From: an uncultured Verrucomicrobiota bacterium
GTDB taxonomy: Bacteria; Verrucomicrobiota; Verrucomicrobiia; Verrucomicrobiales; Verrucomicrobiaceae
Reading direction: 5' to 3'
Assembly: GCA_903848465.1 (NCBI GenBank)
Contig: CAINGK010000150.1
Coordinates: 1-64,000, forward strand
Length of the DNA stretch: 64,000 bases
Shown here: piece by piece, positions 24,575 through 32,429 of the stretch
How positions within the stretch are numbered: the first letter of the stretch is position 1
How the letters are laid out: each line of letters starts with the position of its first letter
The notes under the pieces: generated by a model
The model's database searches: none
The model's input: only the letters and a program-made list of their open reading frames with translations
Told to the model about the DNA's origin: nothing
Made by a program: the position numbers and the translations under genes

Positions 24575-25837
24575 ATGCATTCTCTCTTTCGCTTTCCCGC
24601 TGTCTTCTTGAGCATGCTTGCGTTTCACGCGGCGAGTTTCGCCGCTGAGAGTGACGTGGACTGGCCGGGCTGGCGCGGGCCACTGGCGGATGGGGTCGCG
24701 GACGGCCGCAAGCTGCCCACCGAATGGTCGCTGACGAAAAATGTCCGGTGGTCGGTCAAGCTACCCGGCTGGGGCACCAGTTCACCAGTGGTGCGTGGTG
24801 ACCAAGTGTACGTGACTTCCGAAGTGACGACCGACGGCGGTACATCCCTGCTGACGCTCTGCTATGAGCGGCAAAGCGGGCGCGAACTCTGGCGGCATGA
24901 CTTCGGCTTCGGCGTGAATCAGAAGGTCCATGCCAAATCCAACCTCGCCTCGAACACACCCACGGTGACCGCTGACGCGCTGTATGTGGCCTTTGGCAAT
25001 GCGGACGTCGCACGCTACACGCATGACGGAAAGCTAGTGTGGGTGACGCGTTACCTGCCGAAGTTTGGCGATCCGAAAATGGCGTGGGGCTACAACATCA
25101 GCCCGGTGGTGCTGGATGACTCGCTGCTGTTCTCCTGGGATCATCACACCGGGCCGTGTTACGTGATCGGCCTCGATCCAAAGACCGGGGACATCGCCTG
25201 GAAAAAAGAGCGTGTGATCGGAACGGCACACGCCACGCCGCTACGGGTGAAACATCACGGCCAGGAGGACATTCTCGTGCCAGGCAAAAACCGCCTCACG
25301 GCCTTTGACGCAGTCACGCATGAAGAGCGCTGGCAGTACGGCGAGGGCAGCGGGCCGTTCAATGGCGAGATCATCTCCAGCCCGGTGTATGGAGACGGGA
25401 TGGTGTTCCTGCAAACGTGGCGGCAGAGCGCGATCCATGCCATTCGGCTACGCGGCGGCGGGCAGCCGCCGGAGACCGTGTGGGTCAATGACAAGCCTGG
25501 GCCGGTGGAGCCGTCGCTGCTGTACTACCAGAAGCTGCTCTACGTGCTGAAGGACAATGGCGTGCTGGTCTGTCTGGATGGCAGCACCGGCGAGGAGCAT
25601 TACCGCGAGCGTCTGGGTGAAGGCGGCGAGTGCAATTCGTCACCCGTGGCCAGCGATGGCAACGTTTACGTCAGCAACATCAAGGGCACGACCTTTGTCA
25701 TTCGTGCCGGTACGAAGTTTGAAGTGCTGGCCACAAACAATCTGGGCGAGCGCATCAGCGCATCCCCTGCGATTTCAGGCAATGCGTTGATCTATCGGAC
25801 AGATACTCACTTGTTCTGTCTGGAGCAGACTCGTTGA
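24575..25837 (+). CDS. Secreted PQQ-type beta-propeller protein
   Basis: A 420-residue exported protein (signal MHSLFRFPAVFLSMLAFHAASFAAE). It is built from PQQ-like propeller blades: repeated WxxxLxxxxxSSPVVxGDxVYVxS patterns such as VKLPGWGTSSPVV, and Trp-docking-type turns such as QSGRELWRHDFG and STGEEHYRERLGEGG. Proteins of this type, which often begin with WPGWRGP, are very common in Verrucomicrobia and Planctomycetes; most lack a proven enzymatic role. The ATG at 24575 was chosen for the signal peptide; the frame runs 41 codons further upstream. It is the first plus-strand gene after the transposase-like gene. Confidence 0.88.
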   Translation: MHSLFRFPAVFLSMLAFHAASFAAESDVDWPGWRGPLADGVADGRKLPTEWSLTKNVRWSVKLPGWGTSSPVVRGDQVYVTSEVTTDGGTSLLTLCYERQSGRELWRHDFGFGVNQKVHAKSNLASNTPTVTADALYVAFGNADVARYTHDGKLVWVTRYLPKFGDPKMAWGYNISPVVLDDSLLFSWDHHTGPCYVIGLDPKTGDIAWKKERVIGTAHATPLRVKHHGQEDILVPGKNRLTAFDAVTHEERWQYGEGSGPFNGEIISSPVYGDGMVFLQTWRQSAIHAIRLRGGGQPPETVWVNDKPGPVEPSLLYYQKLLYVLKDNGVLVCLDGSTGEEHYRERLGEGGECNSSPVASDGNVYVSNIKGTTFVIRAGTKFEVLATNNLGERISASPAISGNALIYRTDTHLFCLEQTR

Positions 25838-26056
25838 GGGCGGCATGGTTGGCGGCGGAGCAGCAGTCCATCATCGAACCACGTCTTGAAAAAAGATGCC
25901 ATGATATGCCAGATCAAACGTGAAATCATATAGTGAGCCAATCCAACTCGCCTTCTCGCAATGAAAATAGGCAAGACCTTGCTGAAAGCCATACAGGGGT
26001 GGGACAAACGCTTACACCTTGCAAGCCTTGCCAAAAAGGACAACAACTCCACCTCC

Positions 26057-26491
26057 ATGAAGCACAGCGTCACCGAGCTCCCCTTCAACCGCTTCCTCGG
26101 CATCGAGTCCGCCACGGACCCCGCGCAACTCCTCCGCCTTCCTGCTGGCCCTCAGTATCTCAATCACCTCGGCACCGTCCACGCCAGCGCCCAGCTCGCT
26201 CTCGCCGAGGCCTCCAGCGGCGAATTCCTCCTGCGCTCTCTCGGCTCCGACTCCGGCGTCATCCCCGTCGTCCGCCGTCTCGAATCCAAATTCCGCAAAC
26301 CCGCCAACGGTCCCATCACCTCCACCGTCACCACACCACCCGAAACGCTGGATCAGCTCCACGCCGATCTCGCCGCCAAAGGCCGCGCCATCATCAGCAT
26401 CGCCGTAGAACTCCACGACGAATCCGGCACCCACACCCTCTCCGCCACCGTCGAGTGGTTCATCACGCACGATAATCGCGCAGTTAGGTGA
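26057..26491 (+). CDS. Hotdog-fold thioesterase-like protein (DUF4442/YiiD-C type)
   Basis: A 144-residue protein that looks like a hotdog-fold acyl-CoA thioesterase-type domain. It has LPFNRFLGIE, then LNHLGTVHASAQLALAEASSG at the position of the long central helix, and a C-terminal strand pattern (AIISIAVELHDESG). The HLGTVH segment resembles the thioesterase HxGxxxxG region. The start at 26057 fits the family; an upstream ATG at 25961 would add 32 basic residues. Its neighbours give no metabolic clue. A second hotdog protein of related type is at 62317-62760. Confidence 0.72.
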   Translation: MKHSVTELPFNRFLGIESATDPAQLLRLPAGPQYLNHLGTVHASAQLALAEASSGEFLLRSLGSDSGVIPVVRRLESKFRKPANGPITSTVTTPPETLDQLHADLAAKGRAIISIAVELHDESGTHTLSATVEWFITHDNRAVR

Positions 26492-26521
26492 CGCGCTTCG
26501 GTTGCAGCAGGGCGGCACTTC

Positions 26522-26535
26522 AAAAATCAAAAATC
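26522..26535 (+). repeat. Tandem heptamer AAAAATC (two units)
   Basis: Two identical 7-base units lie in the gap after the thioesterase-like gene. A second heptad array is at 26663-26697 in the same gap. Confidence 0.45.
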
Positions 26536-26662
26536 GATGGCTCATCAATCGTCAATCACACACACCCAGAACTCCCCTGAGCCGCAAAACCGTCCGTTCC
26601 CCTCTCTCTTCACTTCCATCGCTTTCCCACTCACCCATCCCTTCCGCGCCCCGCCTCCGGCC

Positions 26663-26697
26663 AATTTTCAATTCTCAGTTTTCAGTTCGCAGTTTTC
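26663..26697 (+). repeat. Five tandem heptamers (consensus ARTTYKC)
   Basis: Consecutive units are AATTTTC, AATTCTC, AGTTTTC, AGTTCGC and AGTTTTC. The array lies 68 bases upstream of the PfpI-family gene. Short tandemly repeated heptamers are known in cyanobacteria; the role here is unknown. Confidence 0.6.
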
Positions 26698-26764
26698 AAT
26701 AAACCCCAGCGCCCCTTTCCTCCTCTCCAACCTCTGATCAACAACTGCAAACTCCCCGCATCCC

Positions 26765-27388
26765 ATGAACGTCGGCATCTTCATTTATGACGACATCGAA
26801 GTCCTCGACCTCGGCGGTCCCTTCGAAGTCTTCTCCGTGGCCTCTCGCATCAAACCACGGCTGGAGCCCGGATCTCAGAAACCCTTCAATGTCTTCACCG
26901 TCGGCGAGACCACTGCCCCCATTCACGCCCGTGGCAAATTCACCGTGACACCCAGCTTCTCCTTCGCCGATCATCCGCCCATCGATCTCCTTCTCATTCC
27001 CGGAGGCATCGTCTCAGCGGAACTCAAAAAGGAAACAGTGATCCACTGGATCGCCACCAACTCCGCCAAGACCAAGCTCACCGCCAGCGTCTGCACCGGC
27101 TCCTCCCTCCTCGCCAAAGCCGGACTTCTCGACGGCAAACATGCCACCACTCATTGGTCGGACATCGACGACATGAAATCCATGTTCCCCAACGTGACCG
27201 TGGAAAAAGACGTTCGCTGGGTCGATCAAGGCACCATCATCACCTCCGCCGGCATCTCCGCCGGAATTGACATGGCCCTCCATCTCGTCTCCCGCCTCGA
27301 ATCCGAATCCCTCGCCCTCGCCACCGCCAAGCAAATGGACTACCGCTGGATTCGAGATAGCGCTGACTCTCCACACCACAACCCTTGA
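26765..27388 (+). CDS. DJ-1/PfpI family protein, isonitrile-hydratase-like
   Basis: A 207-residue class I glutamine-amidotransferase-like protein of the DJ-1/PfpI superfamily. It starts MNVGIFIYDDIEVLDLGGPFEVF, where Glu21 is in the usual acidic position. The nucleophile-elbow Cys110 is in TASVCTGSSLLAKAGLL, followed by KHATTHW. This pattern is closest to the isonitrile hydratase and GATase1-AraC regulator groups, but no DNA-binding domain is attached. It is cytoplasmic, with no signal. The enzymatic substrate is not predictable. Confidence 0.88.
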   Translation: MNVGIFIYDDIEVLDLGGPFEVFSVASRIKPRLEPGSQKPFNVFTVGETTAPIHARGKFTVTPSFSFADHPPIDLLLIPGGIVSAELKKETVIHWIATNSAKTKLTASVCTGSSLLAKAGLLDGKHATTHWSDIDDMKSMFPNVTVEKDVRWVDQGTIITSAGISAGIDMALHLVSRLESESLALATAKQMDYRWIRDSADSPHHNP

Positions 27389-27471
27389 AGCCACGACCAA
27401 CCAATCCTCAGTCAGGGCAACCTTCGACACACGTTGACCTCAGTCTCGATCACCATGTCCTAGCACTCTTC

Positions 27472-27533
27472 AGCCCCAAAGGGGCTACGGATTCAGCCCA
27501 GGGTCAGCCGAGCCTAAGCGAGGCGACCCTGGG
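27472..27533 (+). repeat. REP-like double palindrome
   Basis: A first hairpin with arms AGCCCC and GGGGCT (loop AAA) is at 27472-27486. Ten bases later comes a larger one with outer arms CCCAGGGT (27497-27504) and ACCCTGGG (27526-27533) and an inner GCCT/AGGC stem. The element fills the gap between the PfpI gene and the SnoaL-like gene. It resembles REP/BIME-type dispersed repeats. Confidence 0.7.
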
Positions 27534-27682
27534 TACATTGAAAGTTGACCAGGAAGCAAACCCAAAACTCCGCCACACACTACGCTCACCAGCAGCGTCC
27601 GCAACAAGCCCCGCCACGCCATAAGATTGCCGCTATCTCAAAAGCTCACGATTACCCCCCTCAACCGCTCCCCATTCATCCC

Positions 27683-28069
27683 ATGAACCATACCACCACC
27701 ACAGCCCCCAGCCCCGCAGAAGCCGTCGTTCAGCAGCAGCTCAACGCCTACAATGCCCGTGACGTCGATGCCCTGCTGGCCACTTATGCCGAGGATGCGC
27801 AATTGTTTGAGCACCCGGCCACACTGCTCGCATCCGGTGCAGAACAGTTTCGCGCCCGTTTCACCCTGCGCTTTCAAGAGCCCAACCTTCACGCGCATCT
27901 CGTCAACCGCATCGTCCTGGATCGCTTCGTCGTGGATCACGAGCGCATCGCACGAACCTTCCCCGAGGGCACCGGCACCGTCGAACTCATCGCCACCTAC
28001 GAGGTCGTGGACGGCAGAATCATCAACGCATGGATTCTCCCCGGCCTCAAAACACTCGACCCTCAATGA
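27683..28069 (+). CDS. SnoaL-like (NTF2 fold) steroid delta-isomerase-type protein
   Basis: A 128-residue protein of the SnoaL/NTF2-like superfamily. It has AVVQQQLNAYNARDVDALLATYAEDAQLFEHP at the N-terminus and a C-terminal sheet ending VELIATYEVVDGRIINAWIL. These small cone-shaped proteins bind hydrophobic ligands or act as isomerases, and the substrate here is unknown. It is the first gene of a compact seven-gene run, and its stop overlaps the next ATG by four bases (ATGA). Confidence 0.85.
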   Translation: MNHTTTTAPSPAEAVVQQQLNAYNARDVDALLATYAEDAQLFEHPATLLASGAEQFRARFTLRFQEPNLHAHLVNRIVLDRFVVDHERIARTFPEGTGTVELIATYEVVDGRIINAWILPGLKTLDPQ

Positions 28070-28545
28070 GTGAAGCAGATACTTCACTCACTTGGAATCT
28101 CACCTCTGTGGCTGACACCTCAGCGTCCGACTGTGACCTCGTCCGTCAATGGCTGCGCGAGCACAACGGGTCAGTGAATCCGGCCTTCATGGAGCAACTG
28201 CGCCAACCCGGGCACGCATCCCAGCCGCTCATCCTCCTCACCCACGCCAATGGCAACGTGGTGGGCGGCCTCTTGGCAGAAACCCAGCTCTCCTGGCTGC
28301 GCATATCCATCATGTCCGTTCATCCCGAATGGCGCTCCAAAGGTATCGGCGCCGCTCTGCTAGCTGAAGCCGAACAACTCGCAGTCGCACGCGGCTGCAA
28401 GCATGCCTATGTCGATACCATGGAGTATCAAGCCCCTCAGTTTTATCTGTCTCGTGGCTTCGAAATCGTCGGCCAGATTCCTGACTGGGATTCCCACGGA
28501 CACAGCAAAATGTACTTCTCCAAGCATCTGCCATCCCGCCGCTAG
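28066..28545 (+). CDS. GNAT family N-acetyltransferase
   Basis: A 159-residue GNAT. The acetyl-CoA binding motif is MSVHPEWRSKGIGAALL (about residues 83-99), followed by YVDTMEYQAPQFYLSRGFEIVG, the usual C-terminal strand-helix of the family. The substrate is not predictable. It starts inside the stop of the SnoaL-like gene, so the two are translated together. Confidence 0.9.
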   Translation: MSEADTSLTWNLTSVADTSASDCDLVRQWLREHNGSVNPAFMEQLRQPGHASQPLILLTHANGNVVGGLLAETQLSWLRISIMSVHPEWRSKGIGAALLAEAEQLAVARGCKHAYVDTMEYQAPQFYLSRGFEIVGQIPDWDSHGHSKMYFSKHLPSRR

Positions 28546-28576
28546 TTTGCGCCGCCTCCCACGTTTTTCTCTCGCT

Positions 28577-29554
28577 ATGAAACATCTTCTTCCATTTCTG
28601 CTATTCGTTGCGTCTCCCCTCTTGTCCCAAGACCTGGACGCACAAAGAAAGAATGCTCAAAGCTCCGCCGAAAAAAGTCAGGTCGAACTCCATCTGGATC
28701 AACCCTACGCAGGCAACGCCAACGCCAAACAAATGGTGGACATCTACCTTCCAAAAAAACGCAACACCGACCAACCTCTGCCCGTCGTCGCTCTCATCCA
28801 CGGCGGTGGTTGGGTAAACGGTGACCGCCTCGGCTATGCCGCCGCCGCCATCCAATTCGCACGCACCGGCGACTATTCCTCAGTCTCCGTCGGCTACCGT
28901 CTCACCAAAGAAGCCCACTGGCCCGCGCAAGTCTATGACTGCAAAGCCGCCATCCGCTGGATTCGTGCTCACGCGAAAGAATACAATCTCGATCCCGACA
29001 AAATCGCCGTCATGGGCAGTTCAGCAGGCGGCCACCTCTCCTCCCTCATCGGCACCAGCGGCGATGTCAAAGAACTCGAAGGCGATCTCGGCCCCAACAC
29101 CACTTTCAGCAGCCGCGTCCAATGCGTGGTAAACCTCTGCGGCCCCGAAGACTTCACGCAGGCGCTGATGTTCGACAAAGAAAAGAAACCCGTCCTCAAC
29201 GACCCTGCCGTGATCGGCCTGCTTGGCGGCAACTACGAAGAAAAACACGCCGAAGCCGTCGCCGCATCACCCGTCACCTACGTCACCAAAGACGACCCGC
29301 CCTTCATCACCTTCCACGGCTCCGCCGATCAACGCGTCGCCTATCTTCATGCCGAGGCCATCCATACCTCCCTCCAAAAAGCCGACGTCCCCTCATTGCT
29401 CATCCCCATCACCAACGGCGGTCACGGCTCCGTCAGCCATCCCGAAGTCATCTCACGCGCAAAACTCTTCATCGGCAAAACCCTCCGCGGCACCGATGCC
29501 GCCATCGACACCACCCCAATCCCCGCGCTGCCCGAAGTCAAGAAGCAACCTTGA
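28577..29554 (+). CDS. Secreted alpha/beta hydrolase (esterase/lipase, BD-FAE-like)
   Basis: A 325-residue exported hydrolase with a signal peptide (MKHLLPFLLFVASPLLS). The oxyanion motif is IHGGGW (HGGG at residues 75-78), the nucleophile Ser149 is in MGSSAGGH, the Asp is in the ITFHGSADQRV strand and the His is in NGGHGS. This is the hormone-sensitive-lipase or feruloyl-esterase-like family that deacylates sugars and plant polymers. The stop is followed directly by the ATG of the PaiB-like gene. Confidence 0.9.
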   Translation: MKHLLPFLLFVASPLLSQDLDAQRKNAQSSAEKSQVELHLDQPYAGNANAKQMVDIYLPKKRNTDQPLPVVALIHGGGWVNGDRLGYAAAAIQFARTGDYSSVSVGYRLTKEAHWPAQVYDCKAAIRWIRAHAKEYNLDPDKIAVMGSSAGGHLSSLIGTSGDVKELEGDLGPNTTFSSRVQCVVNLCGPEDFTQALMFDKEKKPVLNDPAVIGLLGGNYEEKHAEAVAASPVTYVTKDDPPFITFHGSADQRVAYLHAEAIHTSLQKADVPSLLIPITNGGHGSVSHPEVISRAKLFIGKTLRGTDAAIDTTPIPALPEVKKQP

Positions 29555-30166
29555 ATGTACACGCCCGCACATTTCCAGATCGATGACCGCGACACGCTGA
29601 ACGCCTTCATTCGTCAGCACAGTTTTGCCACCATCATCAGCCACGACGGCCAAATTCCGCATGCCACGCACATGCCCGTTTTGCTGAATCCGACACAAGG
29701 TTCGCACGGTACACTGCTCTCCCACATGGCCCGCGCCAACCCTCAGTGGCGTCATTTTTCCACCACCGAAGTCCTCGTCATCTTCACCGGCCCCCACGCC
29801 TACATCTCCCCGGCCTGGTATGTCACAGAGCCCGCCGTACCCACCTGGAACTACACCGCCGTGCATGCCTATGGCATTCCACGCCTCGTCACGCAGCATG
29901 ACCGCTTTGCCCAGATGCTGCATGATCTCGTCGAATTCTACGAAGCCGAACGCCCCAACCGCTGGCACGGCACCCTGCCCACCGAATTCCGCGATGGCCT
30001 CATGCAGGGAATTGTCGGCATCGAGATCGAAATCACCCGCCTCGAAGGCAAGTTCAAACTCAGTCAGAATCGCCCACAGGATGCTCCAGGCATCATCACT
30101 GCACTCGGTGCAAGCACGGATCCAATGGATCGTGACACGGCCAAAATGATGCAGGAGAGACTTTGA
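29555..30166 (+). CDS. FMN-binding negative transcriptional regulator, PaiB family
   Basis: A 203-residue protein of the PaiB family: MYTPAHFQIDD, FATIISHDGQIPHATHMPVLL and PTWNYTAVHAYG are all typical. In Bacillus subtilis PaiB regulates sporulation and degradative enzyme genes. The fold is a split-barrel flavin-binding domain, so this may be an FMN- or heme-binding protein rather than a DNA-binding regulator. Its ATG follows the stop of the upstream esterase with no spacing. Confidence 0.92.
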   Translation: MYTPAHFQIDDRDTLNAFIRQHSFATIISHDGQIPHATHMPVLLNPTQGSHGTLLSHMARANPQWRHFSTTEVLVIFTGPHAYISPAWYVTEPAVPTWNYTAVHAYGIPRLVTQHDRFAQMLHDLVEFYEAERPNRWHGTLPTEFRDGLMQGIVGIEIEITRLEGKFKLSQNRPQDAPGIITALGASTDPMDRDTAKMMQERL

Positions 30167-30170
30167 CCCC

Positions 30171-30635
30171 ATGTCCAAACACACCGCCACCGTCCGCTGG
30201 AAAAACCAAGGCCCCGATTTCCTCAGCCGCCGCTACTCCCGCGAGCACACCCTCCACTTCGACGGTGGTGCCACCATGCCGGGATCGCCTTCGCCCCAGA
30301 TTGTACCCGCCCCCTGGTCAAACCCAGCCGGCATCGATCCCGAGGAAACCTTCATCGCCTCCGTCTCCAGCTGTCACATGCTCTGGTTACTCCACGTGGC
30401 CTGTGACGCCGGCTTTCTCCCCGAGAGCTATGACGATGCAGCAGAAGGCATCATGATGAAAAACGAACGCGGTGTGCTCTGGATCAGCCAGATCACCCTG
30501 CAGCCCCTCATCATCTGGGGCGGTGACAAGCAGCCAACATCTACCGAAGTAGGACACCTGCATCATCTTGCACACGAACAATGCTTCATCGCCAATTCGA
30601 TCAAAACGGACGTGATTGTGCAACCAAGAAACTGA
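30171..30635 (+). CDS. OsmC family peroxide-reducing protein
   Basis: A 154-residue OsmC/Ohr-type protein. The two redox Cys are Cys68 (VSSCHM) and Cys138 (HEQCF), the pair used to reduce organic hydroperoxides. The segment VRWKNQG...YSREHTLHFDGG fits the YhfA/OsmC subgroup. It begins five bases after the PaiB-like stop and is followed one base later by a GNAT gene. The context suggests a stress-response role, which is an inference. Confidence 0.92.
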   Translation: MSKHTATVRWKNQGPDFLSRRYSREHTLHFDGGATMPGSPSPQIVPAPWSNPAGIDPEETFIASVSSCHMLWLLHVACDAGFLPESYDDAAEGIMMKNERGVLWISQITLQPLIIWGGDKQPTSTEVGHLHHLAHEQCFIANSIKTDVIVQPRN

Positions 30636-30636
30636 C

Positions 30637-31293
30637 ATGAAACCACAACCCACACCCCAAAGCTTTGAAGGTCGCTTCATCACGCTCAAGCCACTCGACG
30701 TCGCAGCGGATGTGGCAGAACTCTTTGCCATATCGCATGTCGATGAAAAGACGCGCAACCTGTGGCGCTACATGCCGCGCGGACCGTTTTCCAATGTCGA
30801 GGATCAGGCCGCCTTCCTGCGCGAATGGCAGGCCACCCCAAACGTCATCGCCTTTGCCGTACGCAATGCCGAGACGCAACACTGCCTCGGCAGCATTTCG
30901 CTCATGAGCATCCGTGCCGAGCATGGCGTGGCAGAGCTGGGCAACATCTGGTATGCGCCTGCAGCACAGCGCACCAAGGCCAACACCGAGGCCTGCTACC
31001 TGCTGCTGCGTCACTGCTTTGAGGATCTCGGCTACCGGCGCATGGAGTGGAAGTGCGATTCACGCAATGAACCCAGCCGCAAGGCGGCCCTGCGCCTTGG
31101 TTTCACGTTTGAAGGCATCTTCCGTCAGCACATGATCATCAAGGGCGAAAACCGCGACACCGCATGGTTTGCCATGCTCGACCACGAGTGGCCGCAAATC
31201 TCTGCGGCAATGCGCAAATGGCTGTATGACGATGACTCGATTTCGCTCAGTCGATTGATTGCCGATGGTCGCAGCGTACAGGCTAGTGCATGA
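30637..31293 (+). CDS. GNAT family N-acetyltransferase, RimJ/RimL-like
   Basis: A 218-residue acetyltransferase of the RimJ/RimL type. It has GRFITLKPLDVAADVAELF at the N-terminus, ELGNIWYAPAAQRTKANTEACYLLLRHCFEDLGYRR around the acetyl-CoA motif, and CDSRNEPSRKAALRLGFTFEG, which is characteristic. Such enzymes acetylate ribosomal protein N-termini or small amines. Its stop overlaps the next ATG by four bases. Confidence 0.9.
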   Translation: MKPQPTPQSFEGRFITLKPLDVAADVAELFAISHVDEKTRNLWRYMPRGPFSNVEDQAAFLREWQATPNVIAFAVRNAETQHCLGSISLMSIRAEHGVAELGNIWYAPAAQRTKANTEACYLLLRHCFEDLGYRRMEWKCDSRNEPSRKAALRLGFTFEGIFRQHMIIKGENRDTAWFAMLDHEWPQISAAMRKWLYDDDSISLSRLIADGRSVQASA

Positions 31294-32426
31294 AGCACGC
31301 CTATTTCCTCCTGCTGACCACCTCCGCGGCATTCGCCGTTGATGCGCCAAAACCAAAGCCAAAGCCCGAGTTTCAATACCAAACAGCTGGCATTCAGGTC
31401 AGTCTGGCGACTGTAGATGAGCCGAAAGTGAAAGCCTTTGGCTCCGACACCATCAAAGCCGCCGCCAAATACCTCGATGACGGTGCCATTTGCTGGGTTC
31501 GAGAGAAAACCTGCGTGAACTGCCACACCACCGGCCCCTACCTCAGCGAGCGCCCGGCTTTGTCAAAACAGCTCGGTTTGCCCCTGGAGGAGGTGCTGGC
31601 AGATTTTGTCAAAACAGTGCCAGAGAAGGTCACACCGCAGAAAGAAACGGAAAAGGATGGCATCAAATACTACGGCGGCTCCTGGACGAGCATCTGGCGC
31701 TCCATGGGTCTCGCGGAATGGGACAAGCATGTGACAGGGAAACTCTCTGCCCACACGGAGCGCTCCCTCCAGGAAATGCTCATGCGCCAGTCTGCCGACG
31801 GTTCCTTCGTCAGCTACGGCGAAGTCGAAATCCCCCACATCACCACCGACTTCGAACTCACGCTGCAAGCCGCCCGCGCGGCCACCACCGCGCCTGGATG
31901 GCTCGCTGGCCTCAAGGACCCAGAACTGATCGCACGCATCGAAAAAATGAAATCCTGGCTGCGTGATGCCCAGCCGAAGAACGACTATGACCGCATCCTG
32001 CGTCTCCAACTCGTGCATTACCTGCCCGAACTCGTCCCCCAAGCGCAGCGTGACGCAGCGCTGGTGCTCCTGTCTTCCAAACAGCATGCCGACGGCGGCT
32101 GGTCCCTGCGCGACATGTCCGCCCTGAACGACTGGCACTTCAAAATGAGCGACACGGTGGTGAAGCTCATCAACGGCCTGCCCGATGCGGCGAAACCGGA
32201 AAGTGATGCCTACATGACGGCCTTTGCCATCATCCTGATGCGTCAAAACAACATTCCTGCGAGTGATGAACGCATCCAGCGCGGCCTGAAGTGGCTGAAG
32301 CAGGAGCAGCGCGTCTCCGGCCGCTGGTGGATGCAGTCTCTCTATCGCGGAAACTACAGCTACATCACCTACATCGCCACGGCGCAGGCCCTGAAGGCTC
32401 TGGCCTTGTGTGACGAGTTGCACTGA
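31290..32426 (+). CDS. Secreted CxxCH protein with squalene-cyclase-like helical repeats
   Basis: A 378-residue exported protein (signal MKHAYFLLLTTSAAFA). A CVNCH motif at residues 75-79 could bind heme c or another metal. The rest resembles the alpha-toroid of prenyltransferase and squalene-cyclase repeats: ADGSFVSYGEVEIPHITTDFE and ADGGWSLRDMSALNDWHFKMS show the QxxDGxW-type turns. Cyclase-like proteins with an attached CxxCH are seen in Planctomycetes and Verrucomicrobia, but no function is known to me. It ends the seven-gene run and faces a convergent regulator three bases away. Confidence 0.75.
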   Translation: MKHAYFLLLTTSAAFAVDAPKPKPKPEFQYQTAGIQVSLATVDEPKVKAFGSDTIKAAAKYLDDGAICWVREKTCVNCHTTGPYLSERPALSKQLGLPLEEVLADFVKTVPEKVTPQKETEKDGIKYYGGSWTSIWRSMGLAEWDKHVTGKLSAHTERSLQEMLMRQSADGSFVSYGEVEIPHITTDFELTLQAARAATTAPGWLAGLKDPELIARIEKMKSWLRDAQPKNDYDRILRLQLVHYLPELVPQAQRDAALVLLSSKQHADGGWSLRDMSALNDWHFKMSDTVVKLINGLPDAAKPESDAYMTAFAIILMRQNNIPASDERIQRGLKWLKQEQRVSGRWWMQSLYRGNYSYITYIATAQALKALALCDELH

Positions 32427-32429
32427 GTT

